NCBI GenBank assembly: GCA_902805675.1
Contig: CADCTA010000086.1
Coordinates: forward strand, 1-64,000
Reading direction: 5' to 3'
Length of the DNA: 64,000 nucleotides
Origin: an uncultured Chthoniobacterales bacterium
GTDB lineage: Bacteria; Verrucomicrobiota; Verrucomicrobiia; Chthoniobacterales; UBA10450
The notes under the pieces are model-generated. The model was not told the DNA's origin and did no database searches. It was given only the letters and a program-made list of their open reading frames with translations. A program made the translations under genes and the position numbers. Below are positions 8,207-18,432 of this stretch, piece by piece. Numbering within the stretch: the first letter of the stretch is position 1; each line of letters begins with the position of its first letter.

Positions 8207-9247
8207 GTGGCGGTCGCATGTAACGACGAATGGTTCATGCGTGCCGCACTAGCCGAGGCTGCAAAGGGTGTGGGCCACACTAGCCCGAACCCAGCGGTCG
8301 GTGCGGTGCTCGTCTGTACCGACAAAATCGTCGCCCGAGGGTATCACCGCCGAGCCGGCGCACCTCACGCGGAGATCGAATGTTTAGCTAGTGTGAGCGG
8401 CCCCGTTCCGCCGCGGGCAACGATGTACGTCACCCTCGAGCCCTGCTCAACAACGGGACGCACCGGCCCTTGCACTGAGGCGATCATCGCTAGCGGTGTA
8501 AAGAGCGTCGTTGTTGGAGCCGTCGATCCCAACCCACATCACGCCGGACGCGGCCTCGAGCTACTGAAGGCAGCAGGAGTCGAGGTGCGCGCGAATGTCC
8601 TCGCTAACGAATGCTGCGCGCTGAACAAGCCGTTCAACAAATGGATTCAAACAGGCGTACCTTACGTAATCGCAAAGTGCGGCATGTCGCTCGACGGACG
8701 GCTCACGCCACCGCCTCGCGCCGAACGCTGGATCACGAGCAGTGCATCGCGCCGACATGCAAACCGTCTCCGAGCGCAAGTCGATGCGATCCTCGTCGGC
8801 GGTGCGACTGTGCGCGCCGACAATCCGCGTCTGACCGTCCGCGCTGTCTCCAAAGCCCGCCAGCCGCTGCGGGTCGTGCTGTCGAACACAGGGCGCCTGC
8901 CGGATGACGCTCATCTGTTCACCGACCGCTTCGCCGATCGCACTCTGGTGTTTCGTAATCAAACGCTCGACGCGGTGCTGGTGGAGCTGGGACGCAAAGA
9001 CGTGACAAGCGTGCTGATCGAAGGTGGCGGGGATGTCCTGGGTCAGGCGCTCGACTCACGCGTGATCGACGAGGTGCAGATTTACATTGGTCCTGTGTTC
9101 ACCGGCGGGCCAGTGTTCGCGTTCGGCGGACGCGGCGCAGGATCAACGACGGAAGCTCTGCGACTACGCGAACCGCGATACGAGCAAATCGGAGATGACG
9201 TTTTCGTCACCGGAGAGGCGACATACGGGAGCACTGCGCGCGAATAA
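8207..9247 (+). CDS. ribD: Bifunctional riboflavin biosynthesis deaminase/reductase
   Basis: RibD carries out two successive steps of riboflavin synthesis, deaminating and then reducing the pyrimidine product of GTP cyclohydrolase II. The N-terminal cytidine-deaminase-like domain has the zinc ligands HAE (in GAPHAEIECL) and PCSTTGRTGPC. The C-terminal reductase domain begins near YVIAKCGMSLDGRL and includes AILVGGATVRADNPRLTVR and LIEGGGDVLGQAL. Length is typical. The start is uncertain: a GTG at 8207 gives MAVACNDEWFMRAALAEA, which fits the family N-terminus; a TTG at 8186 and an ATG at 8237 are alternatives, none with a convincing Shine-Dalgarno site. No other rib gene and no FMN riboswitch is visible nearby. 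Confidence 0.93.
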   Translation: MAVACNDEWFMRAALAEAAKGVGHTSPNPAVGAVLVCTDKIVARGYHRRAGAPHAEIECLASVSGPVPPRATMYVTLEPCSTTGRTGPCTEAIIASGVKSVVVGAVDPNPHHAGRGLELLKAAGVEVRANVLANECCALNKPFNKWIQTGVPYVIAKCGMSLDGRLTPPPRAERWITSSASRRHANRLRAQVDAILVGGATVRADNPRLTVRAVSKARQPLRVVLSNTGRLPDDAHLFTDRFADRTLVFRNQTLDAVLVELGRKDVTSVLIEGGGDVLGQALDSRVIDEVQIYIGPVFTGGPVFAFGGRGAGSTTEALRLREPRYEQIGDDVFVTGEATYGSTARE

Positions 9248-9307
9248 TTACTGAAACTTAGCGTCTGTGATTGTGTTCAATCAGCACAAACCCAGGAGGT
9301 AAAAAAC

Positions 9308-9619
9308 ATGAATTGGAAAAAGCTTCTATTAATCGCAGTGGTGGCGTTGGGATTCGGTTTCGCGGCAGCTCCGCGCTCTGAAGCGCACGGTGGCTTGTCG
9401 ATTGGAATCGGCATCGGCGGACCAAGTTATGGCTACGGGTACGGCTCTCCGTACTATGGCGGGTACCATCGCGGATATTATCCGTATGGCGGATACGGCT
9501 ACGGCTATCAACGCGTGCACTACGGGCCGCGTTATCGCCGCCATTACGTCCGCGGCCACTATCATCGGTACCATGGCCGGAGCGTCTACTGCACCCGGCT
9601 GCATCGCCGCTGGCGGTAA
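9308..9619 (+). CDS. Small secreted Gly/Tyr/His-rich protein
   Basis: The 103-residue product has a clear signal peptide (MNWKKLLLIAVVALGFGFAAA, cleavage probably near AAAPRSEA). The mature part is built from YGYGYGSPYYGGYHRGYYPY-type low-complexity sequence and ends in an Arg/His-rich tail with one cysteine. No enzymatic domain is recognisable. It has the best ribosome-binding site in the window (AGGAGGT seven bases before ATG) and is followed by a strong terminator, so it is probably a highly expressed single-gene unit. Its composition is close to the central part of the exported protein at 54490-55134. A structural or surface role is possible but not shown. Confidence 0.75.
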   Translation: MNWKKLLLIAVVALGFGFAAAPRSEAHGGLSIGIGIGGPSYGYGYGSPYYGGYHRGYYPYGGYGYGYQRVHYGPRYRRHYVRGHYHRYHGRSVYCTRLHRRWR

Positions 9620-9643
9620 GCGTTAGCAAAGACTGCTTCGAAG

Positions 9644-9675
9644 AGCTGGCTGGATTCGTCCAGCCAGCTTTTTTG
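9644..9675 (+). terminator. Rho-independent terminator
   Basis: A perfect 10-bp stem (AGCTGGCTGG / CCAGCCAGCT) with a six-base loop is followed by TTTTTTG. It terminates the small Gly/Tyr-rich gene 25 bases upstream. Confidence 0.93.
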
Positions 9676-9933
9676 TTGCCCGGATCAGGCCGTCCGGTCA
9701 GGCGTTCGCAGCGATGCGAGCTTCCGAGTTCCGCGCCGGGAGCAGAATGGTAGGGACGCCGCGCTGCGGCGTCCGGATAGCGTGCTCGATGTGCCTACCT
9801 GCGCCGGAACAATGCTGAATGTTCGTTGCGGTCGTGTCATACGCGCTGACGCTACGGCAGCTGAGCGCGCAGCGCGTTTCGTTGCCCGTCGAGCTTTGCT
9901 CGCACCGATCTGCGTCGAACGCGCCGAGAGGGA
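9676..9933. repeat. Gene-free spacer with a perfect short palindrome
   Basis: No gene is supported in this stretch; the open frames over it are compositional. It contains a perfect 9-bp palindrome, GGACGCCGC-GCT-GCGGCGTCC, at 9754-9774, preceded by GGTAG. This form is typical of dispersed repetitive palindromes and may be another family in this genome. The rest shows no recognisable signal. Confidence 0.6.
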
Positions 9934-10662
9934 CTACTTCTTCGGCGAGGACGAAGGCGATCCGGAAGAGTTCCCGCTCGATCCGTTGCCCTGCTTGTCG
10001 CTCATTTCCTTCTTCAGCTTCTCCACCACTGGCGCGAGTTCACGCTGCCGCTTCTCGCGTAGCTCGCGGCGGAGCTCCTGATCTATGCGCCGCCGCTCCT
10101 CGATGTAGCGTTGCTCGAACTGCGCGCGACGTTCCGTCTCGAGCTGAAGACCAGACTCGCGAATCGCCGCCTCCGCTTCGCGCTTGAGGCGCAGCTGACG
10201 CCACTGCTGCTGTTCACGGAATGCCTTCCGCTCCTCGGCGTTCATGTGCTGCCAGCGTTCCGCATTGGAGCGGAGTCGCTGGCGTTCGGCCGGCGACATA
10301 TCGCGCCACCGTTCGCGGACGGGAGCCATCGATTGGCTCGGCTGCGTCGGGCGTGCTTGATCGAAGCCAGGAGCGCCTGGCCGCGTCGATCCACCCGGAC
10401 CGCCGGGTTGCCCGACACTTGGGAATCCTCCAGCACCGCCGGGTTGGCCGGCCCCGGGGAATCCTCCCGGGCCGCCTGGTTGCCCCGGCAGACCAGGTGC
10501 ACCGCCGCCCGGCATGCTTGGCATACCAGGTCCGCCGCCGGGTTGAACCGGAACTCCCGCACCACCAGGCTGAGCTGGCGGCCCTTGCGCGATGCTCGGC
10601 TGTGCGACGAGAACCGAGAGGCTTACGCCCGCGACTAAAGCGTAGGCGTATCGTCGTCCCAC
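9934..10662 (-). CDS. Exported Pro/Gly-rich protein with charged helical C-terminus (DUF3106-like)
   Basis: The product has 242 residues. A signal peptide (YALVAGVSLSVLVAQPSIAQG) is followed by about 70 residues of collagen-like GGxPG/QPGGPGGFPG repeats. Next comes a highly charged region with RWRDMSPAERQRLRSNAERW and a second copy-like segment WQHMNAEERKAFREQQQW. These tryptophan and MSPxER patterns resemble DUF3106 proteins of unknown function. A long predicted coiled helix and a Ser/Lys tail follow. The GTG start has GGAGGAGGA about eight bases upstream and overlaps the preceding gene by 28 bases, implying translational coupling. The protein is periplasmic or envelope-associated. It may act with the membrane protein encoded just upstream. 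Confidence 0.7.
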   Translation of the reverse strand: MGRRYAYALVAGVSLSVLVAQPSIAQGPPAQPGGAGVPVQPGGGPGMPSMPGGGAPGLPGQPGGPGGFPGAGQPGGAGGFPSVGQPGGPGGSTRPGAPGFDQARPTQPSQSMAPVRERWRDMSPAERQRLRSNAERWQHMNAEERKAFREQQQWRQLRLKREAEAAIRESGLQLETERRAQFEQRYIEERRRIDQELRRELREKRQRELAPVVEKLKKEMSDKQGNGSSGNSSGSPSSSPKK

Positions 10663-10985
10663 AGTCCGTCCTCCTCCGAAGCAATTAGATCATCCAGATC
10701 GGCCACAACCTCGTAATCTTTGGGATCGAGCTGCGCTACCGTATCAGGCACGTTTTCGTCGGACGCATGGGGGACTCGGAACGACAATGTCGTCGCAACG
10801 AGCGCCAGCGCCACGGCCGCCGCAGGAATCAACCTCCGCGGGCTGAACCAGCGCCGCATGTTCTCACGCCAATCCGGCTCCTGCCGAATCTGTCGCACGA
10901 CGTTGCGGGCGAAGAATGGCGAAAGAGCGGGCGCGTCGGCTCTGCCGAGCAAATCCCAAAGTTCCTGATCATCCTCGCGTTTCAT
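10635..10985 (-). CDS. Small one-pass membrane protein next to rpoD (anti-sigma-like layout)
   Basis: From the ATG at 10985 the product has 116 residues. A short cytoplasmic N-terminus (MKREDDQELWDLLGRADAPA, then LSPFFARNVVRQIR) is followed by one hydrophobic helix (RRLIPAAAVALALVATTLSF) and an acidic outer tail ending EEDGLWDDDTPTL. The family is not recognised. The layout (short cytoplasmic domain, one membrane helix, periplasmic tail, next gene an exported helical protein) is that of sigma/anti-sigma units. The gene lies 72 bases after rpoD on the same strand and overlaps the next gene by 28 bases. The anti-sigma idea is inference only: there is no zinc-binding HxxxCxxC motif. Confidence 0.6.
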   Translation of the reverse strand: MKREDDQELWDLLGRADAPALSPFFARNVVRQIRQEPDWRENMRRWFSPRRLIPAAAVALALVATTLSFRVPHASDENVPDTVAQLDPKDYEVVADLDDLIASEEDGLWDDDTPTL

Positions 10986-11057
10986 TGTTTCGGGAAATTG
11001 AACCTGTTCAGCTCGCAAAAGTTGCGCGCCACGGCTCAATCAAGCAAGTACTGAATC

Positions 11058-12902
<1,845 letters not shown>

Positions 12903-12969
12903 AGTTGGTGCGTTAGAGGGGAAAATGCTGCGCTTCTAAACCGCACTCCGCAGCCCCGGCGGCGGACAG

Positions 12970-14784
12970 TTATCTGTCGAGCACGCGGGCAGGCGAAGGC
13001 GCGGAAAGTTCGTGGAGCTGCTTTCGGAGGTCAAGAATTTGTTTCTGTAACGTGACCTCTTCGCCCGGCGTCAGCTGAGGAATTTTCATGCGCCCTTCCG
13101 CGATCTGGAGCTGCCGTCGCACCGCTGCTTGCTGCAGCCCGGCCCACCAGTCGCGTGCTACGGCCGCTGCGTTTGGCGGCATCCTCTGGAGCAACCACGC
13201 GGAGACGAGTGCCTCTTCTTCAGGGCGAAGGCTGGCCATGAATGTGTTGACGCTCGCCGGCTCATCCGGCGCTAAGTCCGCGCCGAGGATGCGGACCAGC
13301 ATCTCGGTATCCGGAGTCTGCGAGAGCACTTCGCGCCACTTCTGCTCGAGCATGAACTCGCGCGCCTCGTTGTCGCGCAACGCCAGCAGACAGAGAAGCG
13401 CCACATCATGGCGAGGGGCCGCAATCGGAGCAGCCGACGACCGCATGTCGGCGTCCAGATTTCGCTCGCGTGATCCTTTCGGCAGCAGCGCCTCGAAGTC
13501 CCGAGTCGCCACTCCGATGCGGGCACTCACCTTGTTCGCCACTTCGCGCCGCATCATGGGATCGTGCACGCGAGCTACCGTGCCGGCGAGGTTGCGGGCA
13601 AGCTGCATCTTGGCGCCTAACGAAGTGAGGTCGGTAGAGCGTGCTTCGCGCTCGATCCAGTAATCGAAGAAGTCGCGCGCGTCGCTGATACGCTGCTCGA
13701 ACTCCTCCCGTCCGCGCTTCCGCACGATGGAGTCTGGATCTTCACCGGCCGGCATCTCTGCGATCCGTACAATGAGGTCGTTTTGCAGCAGCGCTTCGAG
13801 CGAACGCTCGGCCGCTTTCTGCCCGGCCGCGTCGGCGTCGAAACAGAGCACCACTTCCTCGACGAAGCGCTTGAGGATTCGCGCCTGGTTCTCCGTAAAC
13901 GCCGTCCCTTGCGGCGCGACGACGTTGCCGATGCCTGCTTCGAACAAGGTGATGAGATCGAGCTGACCTTCGCAGACGATCGCAGAGTTCGCGTCGATCA
14001 GCGCGCGCTTGCTCTTGTGCAGCCCGAAGAGCACGTGCCCTTTCCGAAACAGCGGCGTCTCGGGCGAGTTCAGGTACTTCGCGGTCTCGACCTCACTCGC
14101 GAGCACGCGGCCGCTGAAGGCGATCACCTCGCCCACGTCGTTGCAGATCGGGAACATAACGCGGTTACGGAAGCGATCGTAAACGTCGCCATCCGGCCGG
14201 TCTTCATCCCTCGGCTTGACCAGTCCGCTCTGCAGGATCTCCTGCCGCCGGTATCCGCGATCCAGTGCCCACTTGAGGGTTGCGTCCCACGTATCCGGCG
14301 CGAAGCCGATCTGCCAGTTCGCAGCCACGTTGCGATCGACGCCGCGCTTCTTCAGATAATCACGAGCCGGCGACGCCCACTCGCGCTTAAGCAGGTTCTC
14401 GTGGAACCATTCGGCCGCTTCCGCATGCATTTGCAACAAAGTGCGTCGTAGTTCGTGGTGGCGATCATCGGGTCCACGTGAGCCGCCTTCCTCGATCACC
14501 GGGATCCCCGCGCGCGCGGCGAGTTTTCGCACGGCTGAGGGAAAGTCGAGATGCTCGTAATCCATCACAAACCGAAAGACACTCCCGCCGGCGCCGCAGC
14601 CGAAGCAGTGAAACGACTGCCGCTGCGGGCTGACGTTGAACGAGGGCGACTTCTCCTGGTGGAAAGGGCAGAGCGCCTTGAAGCTCGAGCCGGCGCGCTT
14701 CAGCGGAAAGTAGGAGCCGATCACTTCGACGATGTCGTTCGCCGCGGCGATCTGCTCGATGTTGTGCGTCGGGATCGTACCCAT
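12970..14784 (-). CDS. dnaG: DNA primase
   Basis: DnaG makes RNA primers at the replication fork. The 604-residue protein has the N-terminal CHC2 zinc-binding domain (C39, H42, C60 and C63 in CPFH and CFGCG). The RNA polymerase basic core follows, and the TOPRIM fold has SAIVCEGQLDLITLFEAG near residue 270 (EGQ where EGY is commoner) and the acidic CFDADAAGQKAAE near 310. A C-terminal helicase-interacting region with low conservation completes the protein. The ATG at 14784 gives the normal N-terminus MGTIPTHNIEQIAAANDIVEV. It is divergent from the NfeD-type protease gene, with 86 bases between start codons. Confidence 0.97.
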   Translation of the reverse strand: MGTIPTHNIEQIAAANDIVEVIGSYFPLKRAGSSFKALCPFHQEKSPSFNVSPQRQSFHCFGCGAGGSVFRFVMDYEHLDFPSAVRKLAARAGIPVIEEGGSRGPDDRHHELRRTLLQMHAEAAEWFHENLLKREWASPARDYLKKRGVDRNVAANWQIGFAPDTWDATLKWALDRGYRRQEILQSGLVKPRDEDRPDGDVYDRFRNRVMFPICNDVGEVIAFSGRVLASEVETAKYLNSPETPLFRKGHVLFGLHKSKRALIDANSAIVCEGQLDLITLFEAGIGNVVAPQGTAFTENQARILKRFVEEVVLCFDADAAGQKAAERSLEALLQNDLIVRIAEMPAGEDPDSIVRKRGREEFEQRISDARDFFDYWIEREARSTDLTSLGAKMQLARNLAGTVARVHDPMMRREVANKVSARIGVATRDFEALLPKGSRERNLDADMRSSAAPIAAPRHDVALLCLLALRDNEAREFMLEQKWREVLSQTPDTEMLVRILGADLAPDEPASVNTFMASLRPEEEALVSAWLLQRMPPNAAAVARDWWAGLQQAAVRRQLQIAEGRMKIPQLTPGEEVTLQKQILDLRKQLHELSAPSPARVLDR

Positions 14785-14870
14785 TGGGAATCGAAATTCG
14801 CTCGTTTGCGCCTGCGAGCGATGGCAAGCTTACGCAGCGCGCGAAGCTTGCACAGCAACGTTCGGCTCCC

Positions 14871-16268
14871 ATGAAAACACTGCTCTCTCTGCTGCTCGTT
14901 GCGGGCGCATTTCTCAGCTCCGCTCCGCACGTGCACGCTCGTGACGAGATCGGCAAAGGCGATGTCGTCGTCGTCCCGCTGCAGGGCGAAGTCTCGGAAT
15001 CGATGTTCCTGTTCCTGCGCCGCATGCAGAAGGCAGCGGAGGCTGCCGGGGCGTCCGCATTCGTTCTGGACATGAACACGTACGGCGGCCGCCTCGATTC
15101 TGCCGAGAAGATCACCAACCTCCTGCATCAGGCGAAGATCCCCACCTACACGTTCATCAACACGAACGCCGGCTCGGCAGGTGCACTGATCGCGCTGGCC
15201 ACGAAAAACATTTACATGGCGCCGGTGAGCGCGATTGGCGCCGCGGCGCCGGTTCTTTCGTCCGGCGAAGATCTCTCTGCGACTGCGAAGGAGAAGACGA
15301 TCTCCTACTGGTCGGCGCTCATCCGCGGCTCCGCGATGCGCAACGGTCACAACCCCGACATCGGCGAAGCCTTCATGAACAAGGACAAGGAGGTGAAGAT
15401 CGGCGAGCGCGTGGTGCACGCGAAGGGCACGCTGTTAACGCTGAACGCGCAGGAAGCGAGCGAGATGATTGACGGCAAACCTCTTCTCGCCAGAGGTGTC
15501 GCGGACTCGATTGGCGACCTCGTCCGCAAGGCCGAGCTGAAGGGCAACGTCGCGACACTGAAACCCGCTGGGTTCGAGCGGCTGGCGTTCTGGATCACCG
15601 CACTGGCGCCGTTGCTTCTTCTCGGCGGCATGATCGGTCTTTATCTTGAATTTAAGATTCCCGGCGCTGGCCTGCCGGGGATTTTCGCCGCCATCTGCTT
15701 CGCGCTGTTCTTCCTCGGCCACTACTTCGCCGGTCTTGCCGGCTGGGAAGTCGTCGCCTTGTTCGTCGTGGGCGTGGTGCTCGTTCTCGCCGAGATTTTC
15801 GTGTTCGCGCACACCACGATCCTCGTAGGCGTGGTCGGAGTTTTTCTGATGCTTGGCGCGCTGCTTTGGGCGATGATCGATCGTTACCCGGGTCAGCGGT
15901 TCCTCCCGACCGCGCAGATGCTCCACGTTCCCCTCTTGAACCTCGTCGTTGCACTGATTGCTACCGCTATCGTCGGCGTGATCCTCGCCCGCTACCTGCC
16001 GCGCACGAGCGTCTACCGGCGGTTCGTTCTTTCGGCGGACATTCCGTCGGGACCTTCGCTGGCCGCAGTGCCGAAAGAATTCGGCGCAGCGTACGACGTC
16101 TCACCCGGTACCGCGGGCACGGCCCTCACGACTCTGCGCCCAAGCGGCAAGGCGCGCTTCGGAGATCACGTAGTCGACGTTGTCACCGAGGGTGACTTCA
16201 TCGCTGCAGAGACGCCGGTCAGCATTGTCTCGACAGATGGAATGCGCGTCGTGGTAAAAGCAGCGTAG
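14871..16268 (+). CDS. NfeD-family membrane serine protease
   Basis: The product has about 465 residues from the ATG at 14871 (MKTLLSLLLVAGAFLSSAP, a signal peptide). The periplasmic ClpP/SppA-like protease domain (about 30-230) includes AFVLDMNTYGGRLDSAEKI and NAGSAGALIALAT, where the Ser of GSAGAL is the expected nucleophile. Four hydrophobic helices follow (about 245-385), then the soluble OB-fold NfeD domain (KARFGDHVVDVVTEGDFIAA). Full-length members are thought to work with stomatin-like proteins in membrane quality control; no stomatin gene is visible here. The frame extends 29 codons further upstream, but the signal peptide supports the internal ATG. Confidence 0.92.
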   Translation: MKTLLSLLLVAGAFLSSAPHVHARDEIGKGDVVVVPLQGEVSESMFLFLRRMQKAAEAAGASAFVLDMNTYGGRLDSAEKITNLLHQAKIPTYTFINTNAGSAGALIALATKNIYMAPVSAIGAAAPVLSSGEDLSATAKEKTISYWSALIRGSAMRNGHNPDIGEAFMNKDKEVKIGERVVHAKGTLLTLNAQEASEMIDGKPLLARGVADSIGDLVRKAELKGNVATLKPAGFERLAFWITALAPLLLLGGMIGLYLEFKIPGAGLPGIFAAICFALFFLGHYFAGLAGWEVVALFVVGVVLVLAEIFVFAHTTILVGVVGVFLMLGALLWAMIDRYPGQRFLPTAQMLHVPLLNLVVALIATAIVGVILARYLPRTSVYRRFVLSADIPSGPSLAAVPKEFGAAYDVSPGTAGTALTTLRPSGKARFGDHVVDVVTEGDFIAAETPVSIVSTDGMRVVVKAA

Positions 16269-16292
16269 CGAAGGCTAGCGGCGGCAGTGATC

Positions 16293-16493
16293 CTATCCGC
16301 CCGCTACGACTCTGATGAATTCCAGCCGATCTTGATCGGCGATGGGCCGTTCAACCCATTCACGCTGATGCAGCGCGATGCCATTATGCTCGATCAGGAT
16401 CGTGCGAGGATGCAACGCGTACTTCTCCGCCAGCTCTGCGACCGTCTGAGCTCCGCGGGTGTCGGCCTGCTCTCCATTTAACCAGACCGTCAT
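16293..16493 (-). CDS. thiS: Sulfur carrier protein ThiS
   Basis: A 66-residue ubiquitin-like protein, MTVWLNGEQ at the start and RVVAGG at the end. The terminal Gly-Gly is the residue pair that is adenylated and thiocarboxylated to deliver sulfur for thiazole formation in thiamine synthesis. It is too short and too embedded in other frames to stand out, but the length, the C-terminal GG and its position make the assignment firm. Its ATG overlaps the stop codon of thiH (ATGA), so translation is coupled. ThiG, ThiF and other thiamine genes are not in the window. It is convergent with the NfeD gene. Confidence 0.9.
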   Translation of the reverse strand: MTVWLNGEQADTRGAQTVAELAEKYALHPRTILIEHNGIALHQREWVERPIADQDRLEFIRVVAGG

Positions 16494-17614
16494 GACGCAA
16501 GCAGAGCCTGGTCCCAGTCTTTCCACACCGGTTCGATGCCCCACCGGCGCAGGGCGTCCGCAATCTCTTGCGGCGAGCGTTCGTCGCTGATCTCGAACTG
16601 TCCGGTGGCGAGCCGATCGAGGCCGCTGTCGAATTCCGGCGCCACGATTCTGCCACGCACCGTCATGTGAAGATTGTCGATGCCCTGTCGGGTGTACCCA
16701 CCGGGCTCGGTGTGGCTGCCGGCGCTCATCATGGTGACGCCGAGCGGCACCAGCGCATCGCGCAGGGAAGCGCGCTCGCGCGTGCTGAGGACGATGCCAA
16801 GCTGCGGGAAAGTGATGCGCAACGCGCAGATTAGTTGCGCAAGCTCGCGATCGCTCATCGTGAATGCGGGCTGGAATCCGCCTGCCGCCGGCCGGAGACG
16901 CGGCAGGCTGACGCTGATCTGCGCCTGCCAGCATCGCTTCAGCAGATACTCGACGTGCGCGGCGAGCGCGATGGCTTCGTGCCGCCACGGCGCCAGCCCA
17001 AAGAGCGCACCGATGCCAATCCTGCGGAAGCCCGCTTCGTAGCCGCGCTCCGGGCAATCGAGGCGCCAGTTGAAGTTCCGCTTTGGTCCGGAGGTGTGCA
17101 TCTCCGCATACGTCTGCCGGTCGTATGTCTCCTGGTAAACGACGAGAGCTTCCGCGCCGGCCGCGACGACGGGCTCGTATTCATGCCTCTCCATCGGGCC
17201 AACTTCGACGGCGATGGATGAGAACTCCGGAGCAAGCACACGGACGCAATCCGAGAGGTACGTGCCGCTGACGAACTTCGGATGCTCGCCGGCAACCAAA
17301 AGCACCTGCCGAAAACCCTGGCCGGAAAGATGCCGCGCTTCTGCCGCCACCTGATCTACCTCGAGCGTCACCCGCAGGATGGGATTGTCGCGTGAGAAAC
17401 CGCAATAGCGGCAGTTGTTGATGCACTCGTTCGAGAGATAAAGCGGCGCGAACAGCCGCATCGTGCGGCCAAAATTCTGGAGCGTCAGGGCACGCGAGTC
17501 CCTCGCCAGGCCCTCGAGCCGCGCGTCCGAGGCAGGTTCGATCAGCCGCTCAAACTCGCGCAGCAAGGCCGATTTCTCGAGCGGCAGATTATCCAGAGCC
17601 GATGCGAACGACAT
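16490..17614 (-). CDS. thiH: 2-iminoacetate synthase (tyrosine lyase)
   Basis: ThiH is a radical SAM enzyme that splits tyrosine to dehydroglycine and p-cresol for the thiazole half of thiamine. The radical SAM cluster motif CINNCRYC (C64, C68, C71 from the chosen start) is preceded by FAPLYLSNE. The family blocks LLVAGEHPKFVSGTYL, YQETYDRQTYAEMHTSGPKRNF and the C-terminal SAGSHTEPGGYTRQG are all present. The ATG at 17614 (MSFASALDNLPLE) gives 374 residues, close to the usual length; the frame is also open to 17659, which would overlap the divergent flavoprotein gene. It forms a two-gene unit with thiS. Needing tyrosine, it implies an anaerobic-type thiazole route even though other genes suggest no strict anaerobe. 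Confidence 0.95.
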   Translation of the reverse strand: MSFASALDNLPLEKSALLREFERLIEPASDARLEGLARDSRALTLQNFGRTMRLFAPLYLSNECINNCRYCGFSRDNPILRVTLEVDQVAAEARHLSGQGFRQVLLVAGEHPKFVSGTYLSDCVRVLAPEFSSIAVEVGPMERHEYEPVVAAGAEALVVYQETYDRQTYAEMHTSGPKRNFNWRLDCPERGYEAGFRRIGIGALFGLAPWRHEAIALAAHVEYLLKRCWQAQISVSLPRLRPAAGGFQPAFTMSDRELAQLICALRITFPQLGIVLSTRERASLRDALVPLGVTMMSAGSHTEPGGYTRQGIDNLHMTVRGRIVAPEFDSGLDRLATGQFEISDERSPQEIADALRRWGIEPVWKDWDQALLAS

Positions 17615-17651
17615 TGCGCCAATGTCGTAGCCGGCGCCTCGTTCGCAAACG

Positions 17652-18368
17652 ATGCGCAAGCTTCCGGCGGCAGTTGTTAGGCCTTATCGTCGCCTCGTGA
17701 GCAAACTCCGATTCATCCCGCTGCGACCGCGGGAGACCCTGACAGACGATCAAATTAAAGAATGCGCAGCCGCATTCACGGAGCGGATGGCGCGGCGCCG
17801 CACGATCCGTGATTTCTCTGCTCGACCGGTTGGGCGTGACGTAATCGAACATTGCATCCGAGCGGCCGCGACGGCACCAAGTGGCGCGAACATGCAGCCA
17901 TGGCACTTCGTTGCTGTGGCGGACGCGGAGTTGAAGCGCCGTGTTCGCGTTGCGGCCGAGAAGGAAGAAGAGGAATTCTACCAGCGCCGCGCGCCGGCAG
18001 AGTGGCTCGAGGCGCTGGCCGCTCTCGGCACAAATTCGAATAAGCCATTCCTGGAGACGGCGCCGTGGCTGATCGCCATCTTCTCGCAGCCATATCGCGT
18101 GAATGCGGACGGCACGCGGATGAAGCACTACTACGCTGCCGAATCGGTCGGCATCGCGACGGGGCTGTTAGTCGCGGCGCTACATCATGCCGGTCTGGCG
18201 ACGCTCACGCACACGCCGAGCCCGATGGCATTCCTGAATCAGATCCTCGGCCGGCCTTCGCACGAGAAGCCCTTCCTGCTGCTGGTGGTCGGCCATCCGG
18301 CGGAAGGCGCTTTGGTGCCGGATATCACGCGCAAGGCCCTCAGCGAGGTCAGCTCTTTCCGGCCGTAA
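17652..18368 (+). CDS. Nitroreductase-family flavoprotein, iodotyrosine-deiodinase-like
   Basis: The product has up to 238 residues; a GTG at 17697 is an alternative start. The FMN-binding nitroreductase fold is shown by [15 protein letters not shown] and [18 protein letters not shown]. The middle and C-terminus resemble iodotyrosine deiodinase (IYD) more than ordinary nitroreductases: EEEEFYQRR...[33 protein letters not shown] and [12 protein letters not shown]. Against the human IYD lid as I recall it, a 34-residue stretch aligns without gaps, and the Glu, Tyr and Lys that bind the substrate zwitterion are all in place. Reductive dehalogenation of halotyrosines is therefore possible. It is divergent from thiH, itself a tyrosine-using enzyme. 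Confidence 0.85.
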   Translation: MRKLPAAVVRPYRRLVSKLRFIPLRPRETLTDDQIKECAAAFTERMARRRTIRDFSARPVGRDVIEHCIRAAATAPSGANMQPWHFVAVADAELKRRVRVAAEKEEEEFYQRRAPAEWLEALAALGTNSNKPFLETAPWLIAIFSQPYRVNADGTRMKHYYAAESVGIATGLLVAALHHAGLATLTHTPSPMAFLNQILGRPSHEKPFLLLVVGHPAEGALVPDITRKALSEVSSFRP

Positions 18369-18371
18369 AAC

Positions 18372-18412
18372 AAAAAACGCCGGCAACACATTACAGTGTT
18401 CCCGGCGTCTTC
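18372..18412 (-). terminator. Terminator of first Asp-rich outer-membrane gene
   Basis: A stem of about 13 bp (ACGCCGG-CAACAC against GTGTTC-CCGGCGT, with one irregularity) sits 20 bases beyond the gene's stop. On the minus strand it is followed by TTTTTTGTTTT. It may also stop transcripts of the convergent flavoprotein gene. A nearly identical terminator follows the paralogue at 19303. Confidence 0.88.
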
Positions 18413-18432
18413 TTGAATGTCGCTAACTTCTC

